In this document: positions 7,413 to 15,969 of the stretch, piece by piece
Position numbering within the stretch: position 1 is the stretch's first letter
Layout: every line of letters begins with the position of its first letter
DNA from: Desulfobaculum sp044987625
GTDB taxonomy: Bacteria; Desulfobacterota; Desulfovibrionia; Desulfovibrionales; Desulfovibrionaceae
Length of the DNA: 64,000 nucleotides
Assembly (NCBI RefSeq): GCF_044987625.1
Contig: NZ_JBJDSB010000004.1
Coordinates: forward strand, 62,001-126,000
Direction: 5' to 3'
Notes under the pieces: model-generated
What the model was told of the DNA's origin: nothing
The model's database searches: none
The model's input: only the letters and a program-made list of their open reading frames with translations
Position numbers and translations under genes: made by a program

Positions 7413-8246
7413 TTACATTTCCTGTGGCAGCTCTTTCAGCTCGGCCCATGAGAAGACGGGGCCGTCCACGCATACGAATTTGTTGCCGATATTGCAGCGG
7501 CCACATAGGCCCACGCCGCACTTCATGCGGCGCTCCAGCGTGGTGATGATGCGCTCGGGCGGAAAGCCCAGCTCCTCCAGAGCCTGCACGGTGAACTTAA
7601 TCATAATGGGCGGGCCGCAGGTGACGGCCACCGCGCCCTCGGGCGAGGGGTTCATTTCGCGCAGGATGTTGGGGATGAGGCCGACGTGGCCGGTCCAGTC
7701 GTCGGAGCCGTTGTCCACGGTCTGCACCAGTTCCACGTCTTCGCGCGCGGCCCAGTCCTTCAGGTCTTCATCGTAGCAGAAGTCCTCGGGCGAGCGGGAG
7801 CCGTAGAGGATGGTGATGCGGCCGTAGTCCTCGCGGTTGTCCAGCATGAACATGATGAGCGAGCGCAGGGGCGCCATGCCGATGCCGCCGCCAATGAACA
7901 CGATGTCCTTGCCCTTCATATCCTCATACGGAAAGAAGTTGCCCAGCGGCGCGCGCACGCCGACGGTGTCGCCAACGCTCAGGCAGTGCAGGGCCGCGGT
8001 GACTTCGCCCGCCTTCATGACGCTGAACTGGAGCATGTCCTTTTGCGTGGGCGAGGAGTTGATGACAAAGGTGGACTCGCCCGTGCCAAAGACGGACAGC
8101 TGGCCCACCTGACCCGGCTCAAAGGTGAAGGCCTTCATGCGTTCCGGCGCATTGAGCACAACGCGGAAGGTCTTGATATTGGCAGTCTCCTCCACAATCT
8201 CGGTGATGGTGCCGAGGTCGGGGAGGTAGGGATTCGCGTCAGGCAT
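7413..8246 (-). CDS. flxA: FlxA: FAD/NAD(P)-binding subunit of the Flox-Hdr complex
   Basis: 277 residues of the ferredoxin-NADP reductase / dihydroorotate dehydrogenase electron-transfer subunit type. It has an FAD-binding barrel (residues about 1-100), an NAD(P)-binding domain with GGGIGMAPLRSLI, and a C-terminal cysteine set KCGVGLCGRCNIGNKFVC that binds a [2Fe-2S] cluster. In Flox-Hdr complexes this subunit oxidises NAD(P)H and feeds HdrA. The start at 8246 overlaps the flxB stop by eight bases and has AAGGAG upstream; an in-frame ATG six codons earlier has none. It is the last gene of the operon. Assignment rests on the full gene neighbourhood as much as on the domain family. Confidence 0.9.
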   Translation of the reverse strand: MPDANPYLPDLGTITEIVEETANIKTFRVVLNAPERMKAFTFEPGQVGQLSVFGTGESTFVINSSPTQKDMLQFSVMKAGEVTAALHCLSVGDTVGVRAPLGNFFPYEDMKGKDIVFIGGGIGMAPLRSLIMFMLDNREDYGRITILYGSRSPEDFCYDEDLKDWAAREDVELVQTVDNGSDDWTGHVGLIPNILREMNPSPEGAVAVTCGPPIMIKFTVQALEELGFPPERIITTLERRMKCGVGLCGRCNIGNKFVCVDGPVFSWAELKELPQEM

Positions 8247-9288
8247 TGTGCTTCTCCTTGGCACGCAGGACGATGGTGCGGATGTCGACTCCGGCGGGAC
8301 ACTTTTTGACGCAGCGGCCGCAGCCCACGCAGCCGAACTGTCCGCCGTGTCCGGCAGGATGGTAGTTGAACTTGTGCTGGATGCGGTTGCGCAGGCGGTA
8401 GTTCTTGGTCATGCGCGGATTGTGGCCGCTGGCCTCACGCGTGTACATGGGCGACATACAGTTGTCCCATGTGCGCAGGCGTTCGCCGGAGGTTCCGTTG
8501 GCCTCGTCCGTGATGTTGAAGCACGAGCAGGTGGGGCACAGGTAGGTGCACGCGCCGCAGCTGAGGCACTGGGAGGCGATGTCGTCCCAGAACTCGTCAT
8601 CGGCAAAGCAGGCCTGCAGGGCTTCGGGCGCGTCGGACAGGTCCGGGGCGTCGCCAAGGCGCTCGCGCGCGGTGTCGTGCACGGCCTTGGCGGCTTGCAC
8701 CTGTTCTTCGGTGGCGTCGGCAAAGGGCGCTTCGGCCACAAGGGCGGCGCCTTTTTCCGTGACGCCGTCGGCCACGTAGCCGCCATCAACAGGGGTCAGC
8801 AGGATGTCGGTGCCTTCGGTGCTGTCCGGACCGCCGCCGGTCCAGTGGCAGAAGCAGGTCGCCTGCGGCCGGGCACAGGCCACGGACACCAGCACGGCGT
8901 TGTTGCGCCGCGCGGCGTAGTAGGTATCCTCCACCGGGCCTTTGAGCAGAATCTCATCCAGCACGGCAAAGCCGCGCGCACCGCACGGGGGCGTGCCAAA
9001 GATGAGAACGCGGTCCTCCGAGACGGTGGGCTGCAGGTCCACCTGCGCGTTGCCGTCGTGCTCCGTGTCGCGGCGGATGCGGAAGCGGAAGAGTACCTCG
9101 GTCTGCGGGAAGATGGCGTCCTTGGGCGGCATGGAGGGCAGCGTCTCCAGCTCGGGCATGGACGAGCCGTCATGCTGGCGGAAGACCACCGCCGCGCCCT
9201 CGCGCATGGGGGCGATGACGCGGTGGTCCTGCCCCATGCGGGACAGCCACGGGACGATGTCGTCATGGGCAAGAAAGCGTGTGGACAT
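8239..9288 (-). CDS. flxB: FlxB: 4Fe-4S electron-transfer subunit (sulfite-reductase-A-like)
   Basis: 349 residues. The N-terminal ~230 residues resemble anaerobic sulfite reductase subunit A-type proteins. The C-terminal part holds two [4Fe-4S] motifs, CLSCGACTYLCPTCSCF and CVGCGRCVKKCPAGVD. It should pass electrons between FlxA and the rest of the Flox-Hdr complex. The start is ATG at 9288, whose A is shared with the flxC stop (TAATG), with AAGGAG upstream; a GTG two codons earlier is the alternative. The B/C naming follows the usual order of the operon and could be swapped in other schemes. Confidence 0.85.
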   Translation of the reverse strand: MSTRFLAHDDIVPWLSRMGQDHRVIAPMREGAAVVFRQHDGSSMPELETLPSMPPKDAIFPQTEVLFRFRIRRDTEHDGNAQVDLQPTVSEDRVLIFGTPPCGARGFAVLDEILLKGPVEDTYYAARRNNAVLVSVACARPQATCFCHWTGGGPDSTEGTDILLTPVDGGYVADGVTEKGAALVAEAPFADATEEQVQAAKAVHDTARERLGDAPDLSDAPEALQACFADDEFWDDIASQCLSCGACTYLCPTCSCFNITDEANGTSGERLRTWDNCMSPMYTREASGHNPRMTKNYRLRNRIQHKFNYHPAGHGGQFGCVGCGRCVKKCPAGVDIRTIVLRAKEKHNA

Positions 9289-10244
9289 TACCACTCCTTC
9301 TCTTCGATATGGTCTTCCTCCACCTTAAAGGTGAAGAGCGGCGGCGTGGCGCTTTCGTCCAGTCCGGCTTCATAGTCGAACAGGTCGAGGACCTCGCGGT
9401 TCAGCTTCTTCTTGAGCATGAGCACCGGGATGTCCATGGGGCAGGCGCGTTCGCATTCGCCGCATTCGGTACAGCGTCCGGCGGTGTGCATGGCGTGGAT
9501 GAGTTGGAACATCCATTTTTCCTGCACGCCCGTTTCCTGCGACAGCCAGTGCGGGTCGCGGGTTTCGGCGATGCAGTGGTCGCGGCACACGCACAGGGGG
9601 CAGGCGTTGCGGCAGGCATAGCACCGCGTACACCGGCTGAGTTCCTCCTGCCAGAAGCGGAAGCGGTCCTCCAGCGGCTGTTCCTCGAACTTCTCAAGGC
9701 GGGCGAAGCGGTTTTCAATCTCTTCGCGGGGCTGGATAGGCTCGCCCGCGATGTGGTCGAACACCAGCGGGTTGGGATACTTGCAGGACAGACACTTGTC
9801 CGCCGCAATGTCCGCAAAGGGGAAGTCGCGCTCGCCTTCGTCGGTGGTGATGGTGATGGTTTCGCCGTGGAAGGTGACGCCGGTGACGCGGTTCACGTCC
9901 ATGTGGCGGCGCAGCTTGTTGTGGCTGACCACGCCCTCGCAGGGCATGCCGAAGATGACGAGGTTGTCGCGGGAGATGAGCTTTTCCTGCAGCAGTTGGA
10001 TAACGGAGCGGCTGTCGCAGCCCTTGATGACCACGCCAACGGTTTTGTCCTTGAGGCTGGGCAGATAGGTCGCCAGATTGTGGACGCAGCGCTGGTCAAA
10101 GACCATTTTATCCACGTCCTCCGGGGCGTACATGCGCAGGGGCGAGGCGTGCAGCGGGTCGTACCCGGCCTGCCAGCCAAGGACAAAGTCCACATCGTCC
10201 AGGCGGTCGAGGATGAGCTTTTTGAGCGTCTCTACGCGGGCCAT
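9288..10244 (-). CDS. flxC: FlxC: multi-cluster 4Fe-4S subunit (coenzyme F420 hydrogenase beta-like)
   Basis: 318 residues. The N-terminal half resembles the FrhB/FdhB-type family (VVIKGCDSRSVIQLLQEK; ADKCLSCKYPNPLV), and the C-terminal half carries dense cysteine motifs CTRCYACRNACPLCVCRDHC and CTECGECERACPMD. The role is electron transfer within the Flox module; a flavin site cannot be judged from sequence alone. The start at 10244 has GGGAGG upstream and overlaps the flxD stop by 13 bases, whereas a much longer in-frame extension runs through flxD and is rejected. It is co-transcribed with flxD, hdrA and flxB. Confidence 0.85.
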   Translation of the reverse strand: MARVETLKKLILDRLDDVDFVLGWQAGYDPLHASPLRMYAPEDVDKMVFDQRCVHNLATYLPSLKDKTVGVVIKGCDSRSVIQLLQEKLISRDNLVIFGMPCEGVVSHNKLRRHMDVNRVTGVTFHGETITITTDEGERDFPFADIAADKCLSCKYPNPLVFDHIAGEPIQPREEIENRFARLEKFEEQPLEDRFRFWQEELSRCTRCYACRNACPLCVCRDHCIAETRDPHWLSQETGVQEKWMFQLIHAMHTAGRCTECGECERACPMDIPVLMLKKKLNREVLDLFDYEAGLDESATPPLFTFKVEEDHIEEKEW

Positions 10245-10708
10245 ACGTCGCCTCCCTGCTGCAGTCGGCTGATAATCTCGGCGCGGGGTTCGCTGAGGCG
10301 CGGGCCGGGGCCGAGGGTGTGGATGTGCTCCGTAAAGGTGGTGACGACGTTGCGCCACTTGTTGCCCTCTGAAGCGGACACCCACGTGTATTCAAAGCGC
10401 CGGGGGTCTATGCCGAGCACGGGCATGAAGCGCTTGAGCACCTCAAGCCGCCGCCGGGCGTAGAAGTTGCCCTCGGTGTAGTGACAGTCATTGGGATGGC
10501 AGCCGGAGACGAGCACGCCGTCAGCGCCGCCCATGAAGGCTTTGAGCACGAACAGCGGGTCCACGCGCCCGGTGCAGGGCATGCGGACGATGCGCAGGTC
10601 CGTGGGCTGGCTGAACCGGGCCACGCCGGCGGTGTCGGCACCGCCATACGAGCACCAGTTGCACAGAAAGCCGACTATGCGAAGTTCTCTTTGTTCCATT
10701 TCCGGCAT
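10232..10708 (-). CDS. flxD: FlxD: MvhD-like [2Fe-2S] subunit linking Flx to HdrA
   Basis: 158 residues of the MvhD/FlpD family. In methanogens MvhD carries electrons from the hydrogenase to HdrA; here it should connect the Flx module to HdrA. Conserved cysteines are visible in FLCNWCSYGGAD, RMPCTGRVDP and SGCHPNDCHY. The start at 10708 (MPEMEQ) overlaps hdrA by 34 bases with GAGG ten bases upstream; an ATG three codons later (10699) is also possible. Full length for the family. Confidence 0.9.
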   Translation of the reverse strand: MPEMEQRELRIVGFLCNWCSYGGADTAGVARFSQPTDLRIVRMPCTGRVDPLFVLKAFMGGADGVLVSGCHPNDCHYTEGNFYARRRLEVLKRFMPVLGIDPRRFEYTWVSASEGNKWRNVVTTFTEHIHTLGPGPRLSEPRAEIISRLQQGGDVWPA

Positions 10709-12657
10709 AGGGCATTGACCTCGGCAAGAATCTGATTGTCAGTGAAATGCTGGAGCTGAACGGCCTTGTGCGGGCAAGCCACGGAGCAGATGCCGCAGCC
10801 CTGACAGATGGTTTCCACCACCTGCGCCTTGGGATTGCCGAACCGGTCCTCCACACTCTGGATAGCGCCAAAGGGGCAGACGGAGATGCATTTGCCGCAG
10901 CCCACACAGCGCCGCTGGTCCACAAGGGCGATTTGCGGGTCCGTCTCCATGGTCTCCTTGGCGAACATGGACAGCACCTTGGCCGCCGCCGCACTGCCCT
11001 GCGCCACGGAGGACGGAATGTCCTTCAGGCCCTGACAGGCGCCGGCAACAAAGACGCCGGCGGTGTTGGTCTCCACAGGTCGCAGCTTGGGGTGCCCTTC
11101 CATGAAGAAGCCGTTGGTGTCGTACGAGATGCGCAGATGCTCCGCCAACTCGCGCGCGCCGTGGGACGGTTCGCCGCCAACGGCCAGAACCACAAGGTCC
11201 GCGTCAATTTCCACCTGCGCGCCGAGCAGGGTATCCATGCCGCACACCGTCAGATGGTCCGAATGCGGGTGGATGCGCGACACGCGGCCGCGCACGTACT
11301 GCACGCCGTATTCAATTTTGGCGCGGTCGATGAACTCTTCGTAGCCCTTTTGCGGGGCGCGGATGTCCATATAGAAGACATAGGTCTCGGCGTCGGGGAT
11401 ATGGCTTTTGGTCAACACGGCCTGCTTGGCCGTGTACATGCAGCAAAAGCCGGAGCAGTAGGGCCTGTCCTTGGCCTTATCGCGCGAGCCAACGCACTGG
11501 ATGAATACCACGCGTTTTGGTTCGCGTCCGTCCGAGGGGCGCGTAACGTGACCGCCCGTGGGGCCGGAGGCCGAGAGCATGCGCTCGTACTGCAGTGAGG
11601 TAATGACGTCCGGGTATCGCCCGCCGCCGTATTCCTCGTACTTGGAGTGGTCGAACACGTCGTAGCCCGTGGCGGTGACAATGGCGCCCACCTTGTGGGT
11701 GACGGTTTCGTCCTTTTGCTCAAAGTTCACGGCCTGCACCGGGCAGACCTTGGCGCAGACGCCGCATTTGTCCTTGGTGAGCTTGATGCAGTGGTCCGCG
11801 TCGATGACGGCCTTTTTGGGGATGGCCTGCGGGAAGGCAATCTTGATGGCCGACGTGGTGCCCACGCCCTCGTTGAACGAGTCGAAGGACTTTTTGCTGG
11901 GGCACTTTTCCATGCACAGGCCACAGCCCGTACACAGGTTCCAGTCCACGTAGGTGGTCTTTTTGCGGATGGAGACCTCAAAGTTGCCTACATAGCCGGA
12001 CACCTCGTCCACCTCGGCATTGGCGATGAGGGTGATGTTCGGGTGCTGGGCCACGTCCACCATCTTGGGGCCAAGAATACAGGTGGAGCAGTCCACCGTG
12101 GGGAAGGTTTTGTCCAGCTTGGCCATCTTGCCGCCGATGGTGGGGCTTTTTTCCACCAGCACCACGTCCAGCCCGCCGTCGGCGCAGTCCAGCGCGGTCT
12201 GGATGCCCGCCACGCCGCCGCCAATAACCAGCACGCGCCGGTTCACCTGAAAGGTCTTGGGCAGAAGCGGTCTGTCGCGCCGCAGTTTTTCCACGGCGGC
12301 CAGCACAAGCTCGGAGGCCTTGTTGGTGTTCAGCTCCTTGTCGCTGCCCACCCACGAGACATGCTCGCGGATGTTGGCCATCTCGAACATGAAGCGGTTC
12401 AGCCCGCCGCGCTCCACGGCGCGCCGGAAGGTGTTCTCATGCATGCGCGGTGAGCACGAGGCCACAACCACGCCGTCCAGCCGGTGGTCCCGGATGGCCT
12501 GCACAATGGCTTCCTGTCCCGGTTCGGAGCAGGTGTACATATGGTCCATGGCGAACACCACGTCCGGGTATTCGCGCGCCATTTCCGCCACACGCGCACA
12601 GTCCACGGTGGCGGCGATGTTGCTGCCGCAATGGCAGACGAAAACGCCTACTCTCAT
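10675..12657 (-). CDS. hdrA: HdrA: heterodisulfide reductase subunit A, FAD and multi-[4Fe-4S] protein
   Basis: 660 residues, full length. HdrA is the flavin-bifurcating core that splits electron pairs between ferredoxin and HdrBC. Visible features are an N-terminal domain with cysteines (VFVCHCGSNI, ASCSPRMHENTFRRA), an FAD motif GGGVAGIQTALDCADGG at about residue 147, the KTFPTVDCSTCILGPKM segment, internal ferredoxin motifs CTGCGLCMEKCP and CGVCAKVCP, and a C-terminal pair CVGCGKCISVCP and CQGCGICSVACP. The start overlaps the hdrB stop as ATGA. It lacks selenocysteine: no in-frame TGA is needed. The flx neighbours point to NAD(P)H as the electron donor instead of hydrogen. Confidence 0.95.
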   Translation of the reverse strand: MRVGVFVCHCGSNIAATVDCARVAEMAREYPDVVFAMDHMYTCSEPGQEAIVQAIRDHRLDGVVVASCSPRMHENTFRRAVERGGLNRFMFEMANIREHVSWVGSDKELNTNKASELVLAAVEKLRRDRPLLPKTFQVNRRVLVIGGGVAGIQTALDCADGGLDVVLVEKSPTIGGKMAKLDKTFPTVDCSTCILGPKMVDVAQHPNITLIANAEVDEVSGYVGNFEVSIRKKTTYVDWNLCTGCGLCMEKCPSKKSFDSFNEGVGTTSAIKIAFPQAIPKKAVIDADHCIKLTKDKCGVCAKVCPVQAVNFEQKDETVTHKVGAIVTATGYDVFDHSKYEEYGGGRYPDVITSLQYERMLSASGPTGGHVTRPSDGREPKRVVFIQCVGSRDKAKDRPYCSGFCCMYTAKQAVLTKSHIPDAETYVFYMDIRAPQKGYEEFIDRAKIEYGVQYVRGRVSRIHPHSDHLTVCGMDTLLGAQVEIDADLVVLAVGGEPSHGARELAEHLRISYDTNGFFMEGHPKLRPVETNTAGVFVAGACQGLKDIPSSVAQGSAAAAKVLSMFAKETMETDPQIALVDQRRCVGCGKCISVCPFGAIQSVEDRFGNPKAQVVETICQGCGICSVACPHKAVQLQHFTDNQILAEVNALCRKWNKENFA

Positions 12658-13556
12658 GCGTCGTCTCCTGCCGTGTTGGTGTTGGCGAGCACCGCCTGCG
12701 CGAGGCCCTTGGGGCTGACGGCGTGCTGGTCCAGGCCAAGGTCGCGGATGTCCAGACCCAGGGCCAGTCCTACCAGCTGCGTGATGTAGAATACGGGAAT
12801 ATGGTGCGATGAATGGTTGGCCCGGTTCACTTGGCCCTGACGCAGGTCAAGGTTCTGGTGGCACAGCGGGCAGGCCGTGACCACGGCGTCCGCGCCCAGT
12901 TCGGCCGCGGCGTCAAGGATGCGCCCGGTGTTGCGCATCACAATGTCCTTTTTGGGGATGCCGTAGGCCGCGCCGCAACATTCCATCTTGTACGAGAATT
13001 CCTCCGGCACCTCGGCCCCAAGTGTGCGGCACAGGCGGTCCATGGAGGTGGGATTCTCGGGGTCGTCAAAGTCCATCAGCCCCGCCGGACGCGTAAGCAA
13101 ACAGCCATAGTAGGGGACAATGGTCAGCCCGGACAGGCTGTGCAGGGCGCGCTGGGCAATGGTTTCTTCGCCTACGTCCTCCAGCAGAATCTGGAGGATG
13201 CTGCGACAGTCCACATTGCCCGCGTAGGGGCGGTCCAGCAGGCCGTTGACGCGCTCGCGGAAGGCCTCATCCTGCATCTTCGTATTGGCGGAGCGCAGGT
13301 TTTTCAGGCAACCAGGACACGGCGTGGCAACGGTGTTTTGTCCAGCAGTGCTGGCGATTTCGAGGTTGCGGGCCGAAAGGGCGGCGGCCAGTTCGTGGTC
13401 CACCGTGTGTGCGGGTGTGGAGCCGCAACAGCTCCAGTCCGTCATTTCAATAAGCTCCACACCCAGTGCGGCAAGCACCGCGCGGGAGGAGCGGTCGTTC
13501 TCCCGGGACGTACCCTCTTGCGAGCACCCCGGATAGTACGCGTAGGCCTGACTCAC
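12654..13556 (-). CDS. hdrB: HdrB: heterodisulfide reductase catalytic subunit with CCG domains
   Basis: 300 residues with two CCG-type cysteine domains: DWSCCGSTPAH and TPCPGCLKNL in the first, MECCGAAYG and ACPLCHQNLD in the second. These bind the special noncubane [4Fe-4S] clusters that reduce disulfides. The start is GTG at 13556, giving a GTGA overlap with the hdrC stop and AAGGAGG upstream; a longer in-frame version lacks a ribosome-binding site. In organisms without coenzyme M/B the natural acceptor is thought to be DsrC or a related thiol; that is family knowledge, not seen here. Confidence 0.95.
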   Translation of the reverse strand: MSQAYAYYPGCSQEGTSRENDRSSRAVLAALGVELIEMTDWSCCGSTPAHTVDHELAAALSARNLEIASTAGQNTVATPCPGCLKNLRSANTKMQDEAFRERVNGLLDRPYAGNVDCRSILQILLEDVGEETIAQRALHSLSGLTIVPYYGCLLTRPAGLMDFDDPENPTSMDRLCRTLGAEVPEEFSYKMECCGAAYGIPKKDIVMRNTGRILDAAAELGADAVVTACPLCHQNLDLRQGQVNRANHSSHHIPVFYITQLVGLALGLDIRDLGLDQHAVSPKGLAQAVLANTNTAGDDA

Positions 13557-14134
13557 AGCGCGTGGCCTCCTTCCTTCTTGCGGCGTTCCAACCATCGTTT
13601 GGCGATGGCGGCGACCTCGGCCTTGCCCGCGATGTCATGCGGGCGCAGGGACAGCTTGCCCTTGGGCAGGATGCGGTGGGCGAGGTCGGCCCCCGTAAAC
13701 GGGCGACCGGAACGCAGGTTGTACTCCGCCATCAGCCCCATTTCGTACACCCGCCCATGGCGGAAGATGCTGCGCAGGAAGCTGTCGTGGAAGAGCTTGA
13801 CGTTGCGCTCCGAGGCAAAGCCCTCGCGGCGGGCCATGTGGCGCAAAACGTCCATCACCAATGCCACGTCAATGCCGTTGGGGCACCGCGTGGAGCAGGT
13901 TTCGCACGTGGCGCACAGCCACAGCGAACGGGCGGAAAGCACAGCCTTGCGCTGACCGGCCTGAACAAGTCGGAGTATTTGGCTGACGGGAACGTCCGAC
14001 GCGCTGGCGGCAGGACAGCCCGCAGTACACTTGCCGCACTGGTAGCACAGCGCAAGGTCCTGCCCGCTGGCCTCCCGGACGTCCTGAATGAACGTGCGGT
14101 CGGACTCGTCCGTGAAACGTATGGTCTTCTCCAT
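13553..14134 (-). CDS. hdrC: HdrC: heterodisulfide reductase subunit C, two [4Fe-4S] clusters
   Basis: 193 residues, first gene of the hdrCBA-flxDCBA operon. Two ferredoxin-type motifs are visible, CYQCGKCTAGCP and CATCETCSTRCPNGID, and these carry electrons from HdrA to HdrB. The start at 14134 (MEKTIRF) has GGAGG eight bases upstream; an ATG 14 codons earlier lacks one. Seven genes follow each other with overlaps of 1 to 34 bases, so one transcript is likely. No alcohol dehydrogenase gene, which accompanies this operon in some sulfate reducers, is present downstream. Confidence 0.93.
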   Translation of the reverse strand: MEKTIRFTDESDRTFIQDVREASGQDLALCYQCGKCTAGCPAASASDVPVSQILRLVQAGQRKAVLSARSLWLCATCETCSTRCPNGIDVALVMDVLRHMARREGFASERNVKLFHDSFLRSIFRHGRVYEMGLMAEYNLRSGRPFTGADLAHRILPKGKLSLRPHDIAGKAEVAAIAKRWLERRKKEGGHAL

Positions 14135-14530
14135 GAAGGACGCCTCCAATGGATGCAGTGCGCGGCGTAAACCCAATCCCCACCAAAGTTCAAGGGATGG
14201 CTTTTGCGCCGGAAGGGAATGAAAGCATTACTTCATAATGTCATACTTTGTCACCCTACCCTTCTGCGTGCGGGTTGCAGAGGGAAGAGTGGTGCGCTGA
14301 GGCAAGGGTAATATGGAAATCCCCGCGCCCCAGAGGTTTTGCCATTATGATCATCATGTTGGCCGTGGTAGGGGAGCGTTTGCGCGGCAAGCGCCTTTTT
14401 TGTTCCGCATCCCTTTTTTTGCCCCGGATGGGGCGGTTTTTCCACCGAATCCGTGGAAGTTTGTATGAGTTTTTCAAGAGCCAGCGGCCCTTGCGACGCC
14501 ATATGTTGTAAAAGCCAGACTTTATAGTTT

Positions 14531-14922
14531 TGGGCTGGCCGGGTCGTGGCGCGTGGGTCAAGAGGTTATCTCCGATGGCTTAAGGGCCTTGCCCTTAAGA
14601 ATCCCACCATTGGGCGTTTTTCTCCTGACAAGGCCGTTGCCCGGTATGCCAGTGTTCCTGCCCTTTGCCTTGATAGAGGCTGCCCTTCTCGCGCACCCCG
14701 GTGCGTGGAGAGGGGCTTTGCTAGACGTTATACGTTGGGCTGGCCGGGTCGTGGCGCGTGGGTCAAGAGGTTATCTCCGATGGCTTAAGGGCCTTGCCCT
14801 TAAGAATCCCACCATTGGGCGTTTTTCTCCTGACAGGGCCGTTGCCCGGTATGTCAGTGTTCCTGCCCTTTGCCCTGATAGAGGCTGCCCTTCCAGCGCA
14901 CCCCCGGTGCGTATAAATGGGA
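14531..14922 (+). repeat. 205-bp tandem duplication carrying the dispersed hairpin
   Basis: The segment starting TGGGCTGGCCGGGTCGTGGC at 14531 recurs at 14736, and the hairpin CTTAAGGGC/GCCCTTAAG (loop CTT) at 14579-14599 recurs at 14784-14804, both with an offset of exactly 205. The copies are nearly identical through CGCGCACCCCGGTGCG or its variant and then diverge. AATCCCACC follows each hairpin, matching the flank of the dispersed element. Confidence 0.9.
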
Positions 14923-14965
14923 TTCTCAAGGGCCCGCGGCCCTTGAGCCGCCGGAGGCACTGTCT
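14886..14965 (-). repeat. Dispersed hairpin element, inverted copy
   Basis: Perfect stem CTCAAGGGCC (14925-14934), loop CGC, GGCCCTTGAG (14938-14947). Read on the minus strand the left flank is GCCTCCGGCGG and the right flank is AATCCCATTT, as in the other copies. It sits directly after the second unit of the tandem duplication. Confidence 0.8.
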
Positions 14966-15062
14966 TTTCTCTATGCCGGAGGCATCTTTATCTCTTCGCT
15001 CCTTCGGCCTGTTGGGCCGGAGGAGCAAAGAGCAAAAGTCGCCACACTGGCTGGGCCACCTG

Positions 15063-15947
15063 TTAGGGGTTCAGGCTGATGTCGAACTTTTTCAGGTAGC
15101 CTATGGGGTTGTAGGATTCTTTGGCTTTTCTCAGGCCGGGGTCGCCGAGGTCCTGTTCGCGGTTGACGGAGACGTAGTCTGTGGCGTCGCCGGAGAGGAA
15201 CATTTGGTTGATGGCTTGGTAGACGCCTTTGTAGGGCGTATGGCCTTTTTCGAAGTGGATGACGAGGGTGTCGTTGGTGAGGCGCTCGGCCACGGTGTAG
15301 GCGGCCTGCGCGCCGTCCACTTCGATAACGCCGCCGAACACGCCGCACAGGGCGTCCCAACTGGTGAGCACGCGGGCGATGGCGCGGTTTTCCGCAGCGA
15401 GGGTCTGCTGGGATTCTTCGTCGCGCCACGAGAACCATTCGTGCTGCATGTCGAGGGCGGCCTCAACGCAGTCGGGCGTCATGGAGTGGTAGACGTAGTC
15501 GTATTTTTTCTTGAACTGGTTGAGCAGGTTTTTCTTTTTGTGAAAGCGGTTGCCCTTGAGCTGTGAAAGCTCGGCCACGTCGTAGATGTAGTCCCAGTGG
15601 TCGCGGGCTTCATTGATGGAGATGGCGTCGCCGAAGGTGGCACCCCAGATGTCGGCCAGCACTTCGGGCACGCGGATATAGCGGCCGCCCGGAGCGTTGA
15701 GCACGGGGCACTTGGTCCAGTCGGTATCGGTCCACGGGCCGACGGGCGCCCAGTAGACGATGTCGGGGCGGGTCTGGCGCAGCCAGACGTGGGACTCACC
15801 AAAGAACCATTCCAGACCGTATTCCTCGGCCCAGCCCCAGATGTTGACGAAGCTGTAGTCCGATGCCTTTTGCGGGCACTGGGCGAAGCGTTCGAGATAT
15901 TCGGCCTGCCTGTCCAGCGAGACGGGTGTGAATTCCGGAGTCGTCAT
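15063..15947 (-). CDS. DUF2156 domain protein (phosphatidylglycerol lysyltransferase C-terminal-like)
   Basis: 294 residues, cytoplasmic, resembling the stand-alone DUF2156 / LPG-synthase C-terminal family, a double GNAT-like fold. The family includes aminoacyl-lipid transferases, but this short form has no membrane domain and its substrate is unknown. Features include FVNIWGWAEEYGLEWFF near the N-terminus, the basic KGNRFHKKKNLLNQFKKKYD segment, and YKGVYQAINQMFL with VNREQDLGDPGLRKAKESYN near the C-terminus. GGAGA lies before the start. The gene begins 22 bases after the MATE exporter and is probably co-transcribed with it. I would not assign a reaction. Confidence 0.75.
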   Translation of the reverse strand: MTTPEFTPVSLDRQAEYLERFAQCPQKASDYSFVNIWGWAEEYGLEWFFGESHVWLRQTRPDIVYWAPVGPWTDTDWTKCPVLNAPGGRYIRVPEVLADIWGATFGDAISINEARDHWDYIYDVAELSQLKGNRFHKKKNLLNQFKKKYDYVYHSMTPDCVEAALDMQHEWFSWRDEESQQTLAAENRAIARVLTSWDALCGVFGGVIEVDGAQAAYTVAERLTNDTLVIHFEKGHTPYKGVYQAINQMFLSGDATDYVSVNREQDLGDPGLRKAKESYNPIGYLKKFDISLNP

Positions 15948-15969
15948 GTTTTCTCCGTTGGGGGCTTGT

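Larger units (their letters stand above)
14135..15062. other. Intergenic region with tandem duplication and hairpins
   Basis: About 930 bases without a supported gene. Contents: the hdr operon upstream region (14135-14250), a decayed hairpin element near 14474-14493, a 205-bp tandem duplication (14531-14922) with one hairpin per unit, a further hairpin element (14925-14947) and a GC-rich hairpin near 14994-15030. Open frames across the duplication have no ribosome-binding site or family resemblance. Confidence 0.7.

Noticed and set aside
14135..14260. Possible Rex or other redox operator upstream of the hdr-flx operon
   Set aside because: The AT-rich stretch holds no inverted repeat close enough to the Rex consensus, and no clear -35/-10 pair.
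14531..14922. Possible CRISPR array at the 205-bp repeats
   Set aside because: Only two long, nearly identical units with no spacers and no cas genes; it is a tandem duplication.
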